Source: a bacterium
GTDB lineage: Bacteria > CLD3
Direction of reading: 5' to 3'
Assembly: GCA_020850775.1 (NCBI GenBank)
Contig: JADZEA010000181.1
Location: 1-43,040, forward strand
Length of the DNA stretch: 43,040 nt
A program made the translations under genes and the position numbers. How positions within the stretch are numbered: position 1 is the stretch's first letter; every line of letters starts with the position of its first letter. A model generated the notes under the pieces. The model was given only the letters and a program-made list of their open reading frames with translations. It did no database searches and was not told the origin of the DNA. Of this stretch, positions 7,388-15,573 are shown piece after piece.

Positions 7388-8737
7388 TTACCTGATTCTT
7401 GATTTTTGGGCAAAGGTTTTGTAAAAGGAAATCAAAATTGTTGGGTTAAAATCGCCGTTTTTGTTCCAGGCAAGTTCAATTCTTGAAACGTCAACCGAAG
7501 GCAACAAAAAGTTCAAACCAAACCCAAAACCTTGTCGCCAACTTTCTTTGCCATAATTTTTTAGCGAGTTTGAGGCAGTTCCAAAATCCGTAAAAGCAGT
7601 GATTGAAGCACCTAAACGATAGTTTAAACCAAAAAGAGAAATGTTTTGTTGTGGCACAAAGTTGTAGCGATACTCAAAAGTTCCGATGAACTGGTTTTTA
7701 CCGGAAAGCTGGTTTTCACTTGAAATGTCATAACCGCGGACAGAGTTCACACCGCCGATGTGGTAATCAAGGTTGTAAGGAATGTTTTTTCCCATTTTCC
7801 CGTTCCGCAGGTTTGAAAGCATTGCAATTTGGATTGTTTGCTTTTTTGTGATTGGAAAATATTTTTCAAGGTCAAGCCCGAAAGTCAGGAAATTCGCTTT
7901 TCCGCCTGAAAAACCACCTGTTTTTGAGATTTTCAGTTCGTTCCAGGAGCCGGAATTTGGATTGTTAAAAACATCTCTTGTGTCGTAAACAAATGAAATT
8001 CCAAAAGTTGGTAAGTTATCGGCATTTTTTCCTAAAGTTACTTTTTCAAAAGTTCCGTCGTTTTGTTTGTGAATCGTGCTTGAAGAGTCTAAAATTCCGT
8101 CATTTTTAATGTGTAAAAACTCAAACTCACCAAAAACACGGTAATTTTTTCCAAGGTAAGAGCCACTTTTCAAAAAAAATTCATCTAAAACTTCGTTGTA
8201 ATTATCAATCAGGTTTTCTCTAATGATGTGTCTTGCATAAAAATAAGCTGAAACGTGGTTTCCAAAAATCCAGGGCCAATTAAATTCCATTGCGTACGAG
8301 GTAAAACCGCCAAAAAGGAAAAAAGCATTTAAAGTAATGTCTCTGTGTAAAAAGTTTACGGAACGAACAGCCGGACCTAAAGCAAGCCCGTTTTCATCCG
8401 AAATTTGGTAGCTGACGTAAGGCAAAGCCCAAAGAACTTCCTTAAAATCAAAAACCAGTTCAACTCCGTTTTCATTTTGCACTCCACCAAGCACGATTTT
8501 GCTAAAAATATCTAAGTTTTCAAGCCGTTTAATGTCTGCTTCAAGCGTTTTAATTTCTAATGGTTTTCCAATTTTGGTTTCAAGTTCACGTTCAATAATT
8601 TCTTTTTTGGTTTTGTTTCCTTTGAAAATTATGCTTTGAACTGTTTCGCCTTCATAAATTTTCACAAAAGTAAGAGATTCGTTTGCAAAAACTTTCATTC
8701 CGAAAAGCAGGACTAAAACCAAACCGAAAATTTTCAA
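7388..8737 (-). CDS. Omp85/BamA-like outer-membrane barrel with one POTRA domain
   Basis: 449 residues with an N-terminal signal peptide (hydrophobic 3-17, cleavage probably after 'VFA'). One POTRA-like domain follows ('VQSIIFKGNKTKKEIIEREL' through 'ENGVELVFDFKE', 33-100), then a barrel of alternating strands. The Omp85 lid-loop motif is clear: 'GGVNSVRGYD' (328-337). Omp85 proteins insert or secrete proteins, or move lipids, at the outer membrane. One POTRA is far fewer than BamA's five, so this is a TamA-, patatin- or D15-like side branch rather than BamA. The C-terminus ends 'TFAQKSRIR', a basic tail instead of the usual terminal aromatic. It sits between two NTT-like carriers, 9 bases before the HEAT-fused one. 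Confidence 0.85.
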   Translation of the reverse strand: MKIFGLVLVLLFGMKVFANESLTFVKIYEGETVQSIIFKGNKTKKEIIERELETKIGKPLEIKTLEADIKRLENLDIFSKIVLGGVQNENGVELVFDFKEVLWALPYVSYQISDENGLALGPAVRSVNFLHRDITLNAFFLFGGFTSYAMEFNWPWIFGNHVSAYFYARHIIRENLIDNYNEVLDEFFLKSGSYLGKNYRVFGEFEFLHIKNDGILDSSSTIHKQNDGTFEKVTLGKNADNLPTFGISFVYDTRDVFNNPNSGSWNELKISKTGGFSGGKANFLTFGLDLEKYFPITKKQTIQIAMLSNLRNGKMGKNIPYNLDYHIGGVNSVRGYDISSENQLSGKNQFIGTFEYRYNFVPQQNISLFGLNYRLGASITAFTDFGTASNSLKNYGKESWRQGFGFGLNFLLPSVDVSRIELAWNKNGDFNPTILISFYKTFAQKSRIR

Positions 8738-8810
8738 CCGTTACTCCTTTGAGCCAAAAAACACTCAAGATTTATGGATTTTAACACGTTTGCAGACACA
8801 AGTTTCTATT

Positions 8811-9146
8811 TTAATTTTTAGGTTTTTTCGCCTTACTGATTTGCGATTCTAAATTTTTTTTGAAATCTTCAAATTCAATTTCTAAATCAGCCTCAAAATC
8901 TTTAATTCCATTTTTAAAATCGGAACTAAAACTGTTAAACTCAAACTCGTAGTCGTGTTTGGTTTCACTAACTTCTTTTTCAAAAAGTTGAAACTGAAAT
9001 TCAAGTATTTTTTTCAGGTTTGCGGCTTCAGTTTTATTTTCTAAACTTTCAATCTTTGTGAGCAATTCTTTTTTTATTTCCAAAGCATTTTTTTGCATTG
9101 CCAACTCAAGTTTTGTAAGCTTTTCAGTAGCTTGTTTTTTTTGCAT
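8811..9146 (-). CDS. Small coiled-coil protein, function unknown
   Basis: 111 residues, almost entirely charged heptad-like helix ('LTKLELAMQKNALEIKKELL', then several acidic 'DFEADLEIEFEDFKKNL' stretches). It has no signal peptide and no membrane segment, so it is probably cytosolic or a soluble partner. The ATG at 9146 has AAGGA at a normal distance and lies 10 bases after the NTT-like gene upstream, so the two are cotranscribed. The tight spacing with a carrier and an Omp85 gene suggests a shared task, perhaps a scaffold, but nothing identifies it. I do not recognise the family. Confidence 0.7.
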   Translation of the reverse strand: MQKKQATEKLTKLELAMQKNALEIKKELLTKIESLENKTEAANLKKILEFQFQLFEKEVSETKHDYEFEFNSFSSDFKNGIKDFEADLEIEFEDFKKNLESQISKAKKPKN

Positions 9147-9156
9147 TTGTCAATCC

Positions 9157-10458
9157 TTAATATTTTGTAAGTTCCTCAAATTTTCTACCTGCAAACCTTA
9201 CTGCCAAAATCCAAAGTAAAAGTAAGACCACACTCAAAACTGAAAGGTAAGGAATTGTTGAAAAATCTGTAAAAATTAACGTAATCAAAAGGCTGAATCC
9301 AACAGCCAAAGCCTTTGCAAAACGTTGTACAAACATATCAATGAAGGCTTTTGCCTTGTATTTTTCGTCCTGGCTTGTTGGAACGTAAAGAGTTTCTTTT
9401 GCTGATTGGTTGATTGAGTAGGAAAATCCGTTGTCGGCAGTGTTCAGTAAACTTCCCGTTAAAACTGAAGGAAAAAACAAAAACCCGACTGAACCACTTA
9501 AAGCACAAACGGGTAAAACCAAAAGTGCAATCCCAACTCCGAAACGGTTCATCACAAAACTTGTGAAAAACAGTTGTACAATCATTGCAACGATGTTTGT
9601 TGCAGCAAAAGCGGTTGCAAAAGCATCTCCAATTTTCTCTTTTGGAACAAGGTTCACGATTGCAGAGGAAAATTGAAAATCCATAATTGTTGAAACCATT
9701 TCGTAAAGCCCGACAATTGCAACGATTGAGAGAAGGTACTTTGAGCTAAAAACAAGTTTCCCACCTTCCAAAGCAGGATTCTCTTTCGTTTTTTTCTCAA
9801 TGGCTTCAGTAACAAGTTTCAAACTCACTTTTTTACTTGCAAAAAATGAAAACAAAATGATTAAAACCATCACTCCGGCTGAAGCTAACAAAAATCCTTC
9901 GCTTGAAAGGACTTCTGCTTTTTGTAAAGTTTTTAGAGTTGTTGTACTGAAAACTCCACCAAAAACTCCACCAAAACCAATCAAACCATAAAGTTTTTTA
10001 GCATTTTCAGGAGTTACGGAATCGTTTAGAAAAGCAAAAAAAGTTGCAACCATTAAAGTTGAAAAAAGGTCGCCGTAAAGGTAAAAAGTCCAAACTGTTA
10101 CGTCAGAAGGCAAAGAAATTAGCTGGCTGTACACAACCAAAGTAAGAATGAAAAATGCGGAAAAAATGTAAACGAGTTTTTCACGGCGAAATTTGTTTGC
10201 AAGCAAGGAAAAAGCCCAAACGGCAAAAAATGCCACAACCAAGTTTAGAATTTTTGCAAGCAACTCTGATTGTTCAGCATTAAAATTTATCCCCAAAAAC
10301 GTAAAGCCACTTTCTTTGTAAAACGAAAGGAAAAGGCTTTTTTTGATTGGTTTGAGTATCCAAAAAACAGTAATTACCAGAAAAAAAACAAAACTCATCA
10401 TCAAACTTCTTGGAAGTTCTGTCTTTGGAACTGAAAAAATATCTTTTAACGGGTTCAT
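9157..10458 (-). CDS. NTT (ATP/ADP translocase)-like membrane carrier
   Basis: 433 residues and about 12 hydrophobic segments. It shares family features with the HEAT-fused carrier downstream: 'WILKPIKKSLFLSFY' after helix 1, 'FFAFLNDSVTPENAKKLYGL' after helix 4 followed by 'GFGGVFGGVF', and 'NRFGVGIALLVLP' in the second half (compare 'KRFGVGFSGLILP' in the larger protein). The two are thus paralogues within one operon. Known NTT proteins exchange ATP/ADP or import nucleotides in intracellular bacteria and plastids; in free-living lineages the substrate is unsettled. It is the first gene of the minus-strand operon, divergent from the U32 gene across 117 bases that must hold both promoters. 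Confidence 0.8.
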   Translation of the reverse strand: MNPLKDIFSVPKTELPRSLMMSFVFFLVITVFWILKPIKKSLFLSFYKESGFTFLGINFNAEQSELLAKILNLVVAFFAVWAFSLLANKFRREKLVYIFSAFFILTLVVYSQLISLPSDVTVWTFYLYGDLFSTLMVATFFAFLNDSVTPENAKKLYGLIGFGGVFGGVFSTTTLKTLQKAEVLSSEGFLLASAGVMVLIILFSFFASKKVSLKLVTEAIEKKTKENPALEGGKLVFSSKYLLSIVAIVGLYEMVSTIMDFQFSSAIVNLVPKEKIGDAFATAFAATNIVAMIVQLFFTSFVMNRFGVGIALLVLPVCALSGSVGFLFFPSVLTGSLLNTADNGFSYSINQSAKETLYVPTSQDEKYKAKAFIDMFVQRFAKALAVGFSLLITLIFTDFSTIPYLSVLSVVLLLLWILAVRFAGRKFEELTKY

Positions 10459-10575
10459 TTTTGCATTCTTTTTAGTTTGAAAAGCTGGCAGGAAATTAAT
10501 ACAATTTTTACAAGATTAAAAAGTGATTAGTAAAAAAATATTCCTTAAATTATGCTTTAAAAAGAAAGTGGAAAA

Positions 10576-11796
10576 ATGTTAAAACCAGAAATTTTAGCTC
10601 CTGCAGGAAATCTTGAAAAACTAAAAGTTGCTTTTGCTTACGGTGCAGACGCAGTTTACGTTGGCGGAACGGAATTTGGGCTTCGTGCCGGAGCAGGAAA
10701 TTTTAATCTTTACCAACTTCAGGAAGCGGTTGACTACACAAACAAACTTAACAAAAAAATTTACCTTGTTTTAAACGTGATGGCTCACAACGAAGACATT
10801 GACAGGCTTGTTCCGTACTTAGAAAAACTGAACGAAATTCAACCTCACGCTTTTATTGTTGCAGACGCAGGAGTTTTGGAACTTGCACGAAAGCACACAA
10901 AAATTGAGCTTCATCTTTCAACTCAAGCGAGTTCAACGAATGCTTTTGCAATGGAATTTTGGAAAAAACAAGGGGTTACAAGAATCGTTGTTGCGCGTGA
11001 AGTTACGCTTGAAGAAGCAAAAGAAATTCGTAAAAACGTTGACGCAGAACTTGAAATGTTTATTCACGGCTCAATGTGTACTTCTTACTCCGGAAAGTGT
11101 ACAATTTCAAACTACACGGCAGAACGCGATGCAAACCGTGGAGGTTGTGTTCAATCTTGCCGTTTTGAGTACGATTTAATTGACGCAGAAACAAACGAAC
11201 CTGAAGACAACGCAAATTTGATGAACTCAAAAGATTTGATGGCACTTTCAGTAATTCCTGATTTTATCAGGTGTGAAATTGATTCGCTAAAAATTGAAGG
11301 ACGAATGAAATCAAACCTTTACGTTGCAAACACAGTTGCAATTTACAGAAAAGCTGTTGACCATTTTTACGAAAAAATTTCAAAAAATGAACCGTACGAT
11401 GATTTTGACTTAGTTTTTTGGCAAAACCAACTTTCTGAAGTTTCAAACAGAACTTTTGAAACAGGTTCACTTCTAAAAACTGCTCACGGAAACACAATCC
11501 GTTACGAAACAGCTTCCTACAATTCAGAAGTGGATTTTATTGGAACAGTGAAAGACGTTGTTGTTGGAAAATTTTTAGTCGTTGAGGTAAAAAGCCCTTT
11601 TTCTCCTTTTGAAAACTTACAAATCCAACTTTGCACAGGCGAAAAAATAAAGTTACAACCACAAAATGTTTTTTCAATCAGTGGCGAAAAACTTGGAAAA
11701 GCAAAACCAAACAGCCTTGTTTTGCTTGATTGGGTTGAAGGAGTAAACAAGTTTTGTGTTCTCAGCAAACTAAAAGTTGCTGCTTTAAAGGGATAA
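10576..11796 (+). CDS. trhP: U32 family protein, TrhP-like tRNA uridine hydroxylation protein
   Basis: 406 residues. The N-terminus 'PEILAPAGNLEKLKVAFAYG' and 'GADAVYVGG' are typical of U32 proteins. The U32 signature spans about 158-196: 'ELEMFIHGSMCTSYSGKCTI' then 'NRGGCVQSCR', with cysteines at 168, 175, 191 and 195. TrhP (YegQ) acts with a prephenate-dependent route to make 5-hydroxyuridine in tRNA wobble positions; although the family was first called peptidase U32, protease activity is doubtful for this branch. The C-terminal domain ('VDFIGTVKDVVVGKFLVVEV') is a small beta barrel seen in the YegQ type. It is a single gene, with a purine-rich site (AAAGAAAGTGG) before its ATG. Confidence 0.88.
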   Translation: MLKPEILAPAGNLEKLKVAFAYGADAVYVGGTEFGLRAGAGNFNLYQLQEAVDYTNKLNKKIYLVLNVMAHNEDIDRLVPYLEKLNEIQPHAFIVADAGVLELARKHTKIELHLSTQASSTNAFAMEFWKKQGVTRIVVAREVTLEEAKEIRKNVDAELEMFIHGSMCTSYSGKCTISNYTAERDANRGGCVQSCRFEYDLIDAETNEPEDNANLMNSKDLMALSVIPDFIRCEIDSLKIEGRMKSNLYVANTVAIYRKAVDHFYEKISKNEPYDDFDLVFWQNQLSEVSNRTFETGSLLKTAHGNTIRYETASYNSEVDFIGTVKDVVVGKFLVVEVKSPFSPFENLQIQLCTGEKIKLQPQNVFSISGEKLGKAKPNSLVLLDWVEGVNKFCVLSKLKVAALKG

Positions 11797-11902
11797 AACT
11801 TCTGCATTCGTTAGTAAAATCTTGTTTTTTAATTTGTTGGCTGAACCCGTGAACGTTGTAAACTTTAGTTGGGAAGGGATTTTGTTCTCATTTTTTTAGT
11901 AC

Positions 11903-11945
11903 AAAAAAAATGCCTTCTTACTTTGGAGAGAATGCAAGAAGGCAT
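11903..11945 (-). terminator. Rho-independent terminator of the perR-peroxiredoxin operon
   Basis: A perfect 10-bp stem pairs 11910-11919 (ATGCCTTCTT) with 11936-11945 (AAGAAGGCAT) around a 16-base loop. Read on the minus strand it is followed by a run of eight U (11903-11910). It lies 18 bases after the peroxiredoxin stop. It could also slow transcription arriving from the U32 gene, but has no U-run on that side. Confidence 0.88.
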
Positions 11946-11963
11946 AAAATGCTGAATTAACTT

Positions 11964-12551
11964 TTAATTGGCTTTAGAAAAGTATTCTTTAGAAGCATCA
12001 ACAGTTGGTTTAATTGTGTCTGAACCAGGTTTCCAGTTTGCAGGGCAGACCTCTCCGTGCATTTCAAAGTATTGAAGAGCATCAACCATTCTGATAGCTT
12101 CGTCAACGCTTCTTCCAAGTGGAAGGTCGTTCACTACTTGATGTCTTAAAACTCCATTTTTGTCAATCAAGAAAAGTCCCCTTAAAGCAATTCCTGCATT
12201 TTCAAGCAAAACTCCGTAATCTCTTGCGATTGATTTGTTAATGTCAGCAATCAAAGGATATTTGATGTCGCCAATTCCACCTTGTTTCCTTGGAGTGTTT
12301 TTCCAGGCTAAATGTGAAAAGTGAGAATCAACTGAAGCACCAAGAATTTGAACATCTCTTTTTTCAAATTCTGCAATTCTATCTGAAAAAGCAATAATTT
12401 CAGTTGGACAAACAAAAGTAAAATCAAGTGGATAGAAGAAAAGAATTACTGTTTTTCCTTTGTAGTCTGAAAGTTTAACATTTTTAAATTCGCTTCCAAC
12501 TACAGCTTGAGCTGAAAAGTCAGGAGCAGGTGAAGCAACTTGTATTGTCAT
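11964..12551 (-). CDS. Typical 2-Cys peroxiredoxin (AhpC/Prx1 type)
   Basis: 195 residues, cytosolic. The peroxidatic cysteine is C48 in '[12 protein letters not shown]', and the resolving cysteine is C169 in 'GEVCPANW'. The enzyme reduces H2O2, organic peroxides and peroxynitrite with thioredoxin or AhpF as electron donor. It carries both features linked with sensitivity to over-oxidation: 'GGIG' (91-94) and a C-terminal 'YF' (190-191). No ahpF or thioredoxin gene is adjacent. It starts 26 bases after perR on the same strand, with AAGGAAA before the ATG, so regulation from the perR operator is likely. A strong terminator follows. Confidence 0.95.
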   Translation of the reverse strand: MTIQVASPAPDFSAQAVVGSEFKNVKLSDYKGKTVILFFYPLDFTFVCPTEIIAFSDRIAEFEKRDVQILGASVDSHFSHLAWKNTPRKQGGIGDIKYPLIADINKSIARDYGVLLENAGIALRGLFLIDKNGVLRHQVVNDLPLGRSVDEAIRMVDALQYFEMHGEVCPANWKPGSDTIKPTVDASKEYFSKAN

Positions 12552-12577
12552 TTTTTTTTCCTTTTTTAAGTTTAAAG

Positions 12578-13009
12578 TTAATTGTTTTTATTTTGGCAAT
12601 CAGGACAAATTCCGAAAAATTCGTGATTCTGGTCGTCAATCAGATAATTGGTTTGAGTTTCTACAAACTCTTGTAAAATTTGGTTGTAAGACAAAGAGAT
12701 GTCAACAATTTTGCCACAATCATTACAAATTACGTGGCTATGCAAATCTTCAACAAAACCATCAAAATGCCTTTGTTTCTCAAATGTTAATTCATTAATT
12801 AAGCCTTCAATCGTAAGCTGGCTTAAAACTCTGTAAACAGTTCCAAGACTAATATTCGGCAATTCTTTTCTTGATTGCTCGTAAACCCAATCTGCTGTTG
12901 GATGGCTTCTGGTTTGTTTAATAATCTCAAGAATTATTTTTTTTTGTTTTGTAAGACGTTTACCCTGGTTTTTCCAGCCTTCGTGAATTTCTTCAATTTG
13001 TTTAATCAT
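12578..13009 (-). CDS. perR: Fur family peroxide/metal repressor, PerR type
   Basis: 143 residues from ATG 13009, which has AGGAT five bases upstream; the frame is open to 13096, but that start lacks a site. The winged-helix region is '[14 protein letters not shown]' to '[14 protein letters not shown]' (18-65). Regulatory metal ligands match PerR: H36, D83 ('HFD'), H90 and H92 ('LHSH'), D103 ('GKIVD'); Fur has Glu at the last position. Structural zinc cysteines are C95, C98, C135 and C138. PerR senses H2O2 by metal-catalysed histidine oxidation and derepresses peroxide defence genes, in keeping with the peroxiredoxin gene 26 bases downstream. An operator-like palindrome overlaps the predicted transcription start, so autoregulation is likely. 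Confidence 0.88.
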   Translation of the reverse strand: MIKQIEEIHEGWKNQGKRLTKQKKIILEIIKQTRSHPTADWVYEQSRKELPNISLGTVYRVLSQLTIEGLINELTFEKQRHFDGFVEDLHSHVICNDCGKIVDISLSYNQILQEFVETQTNYLIDDQNHEFFGICPDCQNKNN

Positions 13010-13019
13010 TTTTATCCTA

Positions 13020-13036
13020 TTGATAATTGTTACTAA
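13020..13036 (-). promoter_or_regulatory. Fur/PerR-type operator candidate
   Basis: Imperfect 17-base palindrome of the form TTnnTAAnnnTTAnnAA (minus strand TTAGTAACAATTATCAA), 10 bases upstream of the perR ATG. It resembles the AT-rich PerR box and overlaps the predicted start of transcription, where a bound repressor would block initiation. Confidence 0.5.
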
Positions 13037-13037
13037 T

Positions 13038-13069
13038 AGAAGATAACAACAAAAAAAAGTGAAAGCAAA
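13038..13069 (-). promoter_or_regulatory. Bacteroidota-type promoter of perR-peroxiredoxin
   Basis: On the minus strand TTTG (13069-13066), a 20-base spacer, then TATCTTCT (13045-13038). This fits the -33 TTTG / -7 TAnnTTTG promoter of Bacteroidota sigma factors, with the last two -7 bases off consensus or partly so. Transcription would start near 13031, inside the operator. Confidence 0.5.
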
Positions 13070-13086
13070 TGTTTTTTTAAAAAAAT

Positions 13087-15573
13087 TTAACAGCAAGCTC
13101 CGTCAACACAACAACCACTCACAAATTCATCCGGCATTTTATTGCCTTCAACAATCAAAAATGCTCCTTTGTAAGGTTCATTTTGCAGTTTTTGTGCTGT
13201 GTCTGTGCAGATTTCAATTGCTTCACCTCTTGGGAAAAAATGTCCTTCTTCGTCCATAATTGATTTAAAAGGTCCTTGATAAATTGCTTTTTGTCCAATA
13301 AAAACACAACCTTCCTTTTTCTCAAACTTGAAGCCTGAAACCGTTACAGAGAAAAATTTGTAGCCTTCCACACTTTTCCAGTAAGTTTTTTTTAGAGTTG
13401 CGAGTCCGTAAAAACCTGCTTCTTCAAGCATCGAAACAAAATCCCTTTCAGTCAAAGCTCCTGACAAACATTCTCCCCAAAGGACAGGATTTACTTGTAA
13501 GTAAGCTGGAACTTCAACTTCCGAAACAATGTCAGAAATTACAATTCTTCCGTGGTCCTTAAGAATTCGCCACATTTCAGCAAAAACTGTTTTTTTATCC
13601 GGTGAAAGATTAATTACACAGTTTGAAGTAATTAAATCCACACTTTTTGTTTCAACAGGGACTTTTTCCATAAATCCTTCACGAAATTCACAAACATCAA
13701 AACCAAGATTTTTAGCTACAAGTTTATTGTGTTTTTGTGCTTGCTCCAAAGATTGAAAAGTCATGTCAACACCAATCACTTTTCCGTTTTTACCTACTTT
13801 TTTAGCAGCAATAAAACAATCAATTCCTGCTCCCGAACCAAGGTCAACAACTGTTTCGTTTTCTTTCACTTTTGCAATGCTCATCGGAGAACCACAACCG
13901 TAAAACCTTTCCAAAACCTCACCCGGAATGTGGTCAGTATCGGATTTGTCGTAACTTGCCGGACAGCAAAGCTCCGCTTGCGGAGTTTCCATTGCTTCGC
14001 CGTAAAATTCCTGCATTTTTTGGTGAGACTTTTCATAACTAAGGTCAAGCACACAATTTGAATGCAAAGTATTCACTCCAAACTCTCCCAAAAGATGAAC
14101 ATTTTCTTCCTCGTCGCCACAAGTTACACCAAGTTCTCCCATTGAGTAAAAAATTGTTGGAGCGTCAAAACCTGCTTTTGTGTTTAGTTTTCGCCTGTTT
14201 TCAACGTAAAATTTATTAATTGCTTCATCCATCAAAAAATCATAAACTTCATTGTAAGGGTCTGCCCCAAGAATGTTTCCTTTTCCCGTAATTGCTTTTG
14301 AGTAGTAAAAACTGTGTTCAACATCTCCACCACCACAAAGGAATTTCCGCGAATCCGAGTGTGAAACAGCTTTTTTTTGGACAGTTGCGTTCAAAAACTC
14401 CTGAACAACTTTTGAGTTTGCTAAAATTTCTTTGAGCGAATTTTCGTTCACGTTTCCACATTCAAGTTCTTCAACCTGAACAAAAGCTGCGGAAGGATAA
14501 ACTTTTCCGTCAGAATAAACACAAAGCGAAGAAACTCCGGCAACACTAAGGTCATTTTTCACATTTTTTTGCCCGTTAATTCTTAGCTCAAATTCTTCAA
14601 AATTATCAATTACCACTCCAAGTGAATTTGCAAGTGTTTTGATTTCTTTAAGTTTACCGATAATTTCATAATTTTCAACTTCGTAACCTGAACCAATTGC
14701 CCGACCTTTCCTGTGAAGCCAAAGCAAGTGAAACCTGTTCACTTTCAGTTCTGAAAGAAGCCGGACAACGTCGTCAAGATTTTCAATGTTTTGCTTTGTA
14801 ACCGTTGTTGTGATTGTTGGCTGGTAACCAATTTCAATTAAATTTTTTATCCCGTTAACAATGTTTTCAAAACTTCCCTTGCCACGAATTGCGTCGTTAA
14901 TTTTAGCGTTTGAGCCATCAAGCGAGATTTGTAACGTGAGTTTTGTTTTGTCGTAAGTTGCTAATTTTGAAAGAGTTTCTCCTTTAAAAAGTATTCCGTT
15001 TGAAAGGATTGTCAGCTCTGCTTTTGTTAGTGCGGTGTCAATTAGTTCAAAAATATCTTTGCGGAAAAAAGGTTCTCCACCCGTGAAGTACATTTTTTTT
15101 ACGCCAAGCGCTAAACCTTCACGAATGACACTCAAAACTTTTTCAGTTGGAAGCCCTTTGTGTTCTTGCGAAGAAGAATTTACAAGGCAATGTTCACAGG
15201 CAAGGTTACAGGAATTGTTCGTGTGAACCCACATTTCTTTGAGAATTGCGGTTTGTAAAAAATCTTTTCTGCCAAAGTAAGGAGCGTAATTTTTAGGTTT
15301 TTCAAAAATAAATTTGTGGTAAATCCCTCTTTTAATGAAGTGGTTCACGTGAAGCCAGGATTTTTGCAAGTCTAAACCAAAAGTTTTGCTGTACTCCCGT
15401 ACAATTTCTTCAGTTGTATTTTTACCGCTTAGAAGGTTTACAATTTTTGCTCCTTTTTCATCCGTCAAAATCCAGTTTGGAGCCTCGTAATCAAGGAAAA
15501 AATAGCCTGAGTCATATTTTTTTTGTTCGTAGTCTGGTGTGTAAAATATTGTTTTTGGTTCAAAAGAAATCAT
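13087..15573 (-). CDS. PqqD-like / radical SAM-SPASM / ArsM-like methyltransferase fusion
   Basis: 828 residues from ATG 15573, which has AGAAGGG seven bases upstream; the ATG at 15600 has none. Three domains are visible. Residues 20-88 resemble a PqqD-type peptide-binding winged helix ('APNWILTDEKGAKIVNLLSG'). Residues 112-420 are a radical SAM domain with C122/C126/C129 in 'CNLACEHC', 'TGGEP' (164-168), and later cysteines C351, C372 and C413 that could hold an auxiliary cluster. Residues 535-740 are an arsenite-methyltransferase-like domain: 'VVDLGSGAGID' (575-585) and cysteines at the three As(III)-binding positions of ArsM, C560 ('YGCGSP'), C652 ('SNCVINLSPDK') and C702 ('CLSGAL'). The protein ends in 'GCCVDGACC'. 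The reaction is unknown: arsenic or thiol-metal chemistry, or peptide modification, are both possible. Confidence 0.85.
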   Translation of the reverse strand: MISFEPKTIFYTPDYEQKKYDSGYFFLDYEAPNWILTDEKGAKIVNLLSGKNTTEEIVREYSKTFGLDLQKSWLHVNHFIKRGIYHKFIFEKPKNYAPYFGRKDFLQTAILKEMWVHTNNSCNLACEHCLVNSSSQEHKGLPTEKVLSVIREGLALGVKKMYFTGGEPFFRKDIFELIDTALTKAELTILSNGILFKGETLSKLATYDKTKLTLQISLDGSNAKINDAIRGKGSFENIVNGIKNLIEIGYQPTITTTVTKQNIENLDDVVRLLSELKVNRFHLLWLHRKGRAIGSGYEVENYEIIGKLKEIKTLANSLGVVIDNFEEFELRINGQKNVKNDLSVAGVSSLCVYSDGKVYPSAAFVQVEELECGNVNENSLKEILANSKVVQEFLNATVQKKAVSHSDSRKFLCGGGDVEHSFYYSKAITGKGNILGADPYNEVYDFLMDEAINKFYVENRRKLNTKAGFDAPTIFYSMGELGVTCGDEEENVHLLGEFGVNTLHSNCVLDLSYEKSHQKMQEFYGEAMETPQAELCCPASYDKSDTDHIPGEVLERFYGCGSPMSIAKVKENETVVDLGSGAGIDCFIAAKKVGKNGKVIGVDMTFQSLEQAQKHNKLVAKNLGFDVCEFREGFMEKVPVETKSVDLITSNCVINLSPDKKTVFAEMWRILKDHGRIVISDIVSEVEVPAYLQVNPVLWGECLSGALTERDFVSMLEEAGFYGLATLKKTYWKSVEGYKFFSVTVSGFKFEKKEGCVFIGQKAIYQGPFKSIMDEEGHFFPRGEAIEICTDTAQKLQNEPYKGAFLIVEGNKMPDEFVSGCCVDGACC

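Noticed and set aside
13010-13096. Long form of PerR starting at 13096
   Set aside because: The extra 29 residues run through the predicted promoter and operator and are hydrophobic; AGGAT precedes the ATG at 13009.
13087-13120. Selenocysteine or leader-peptide meaning of the cysteine-rich C-terminus
   Set aside because: The frame ends at a plain TAA after CC and no in-frame TGA is present; a metal-binding tail is the simpler reading.
13087-15573. Two adjacent genes (radical SAM and methyltransferase) joined by a sequencing error
   Set aside because: One frame runs through without stop or frameshift, and the joining region (about 420-535) is well-formed sequence with its own cysteines; I see no internal start with a binding site.
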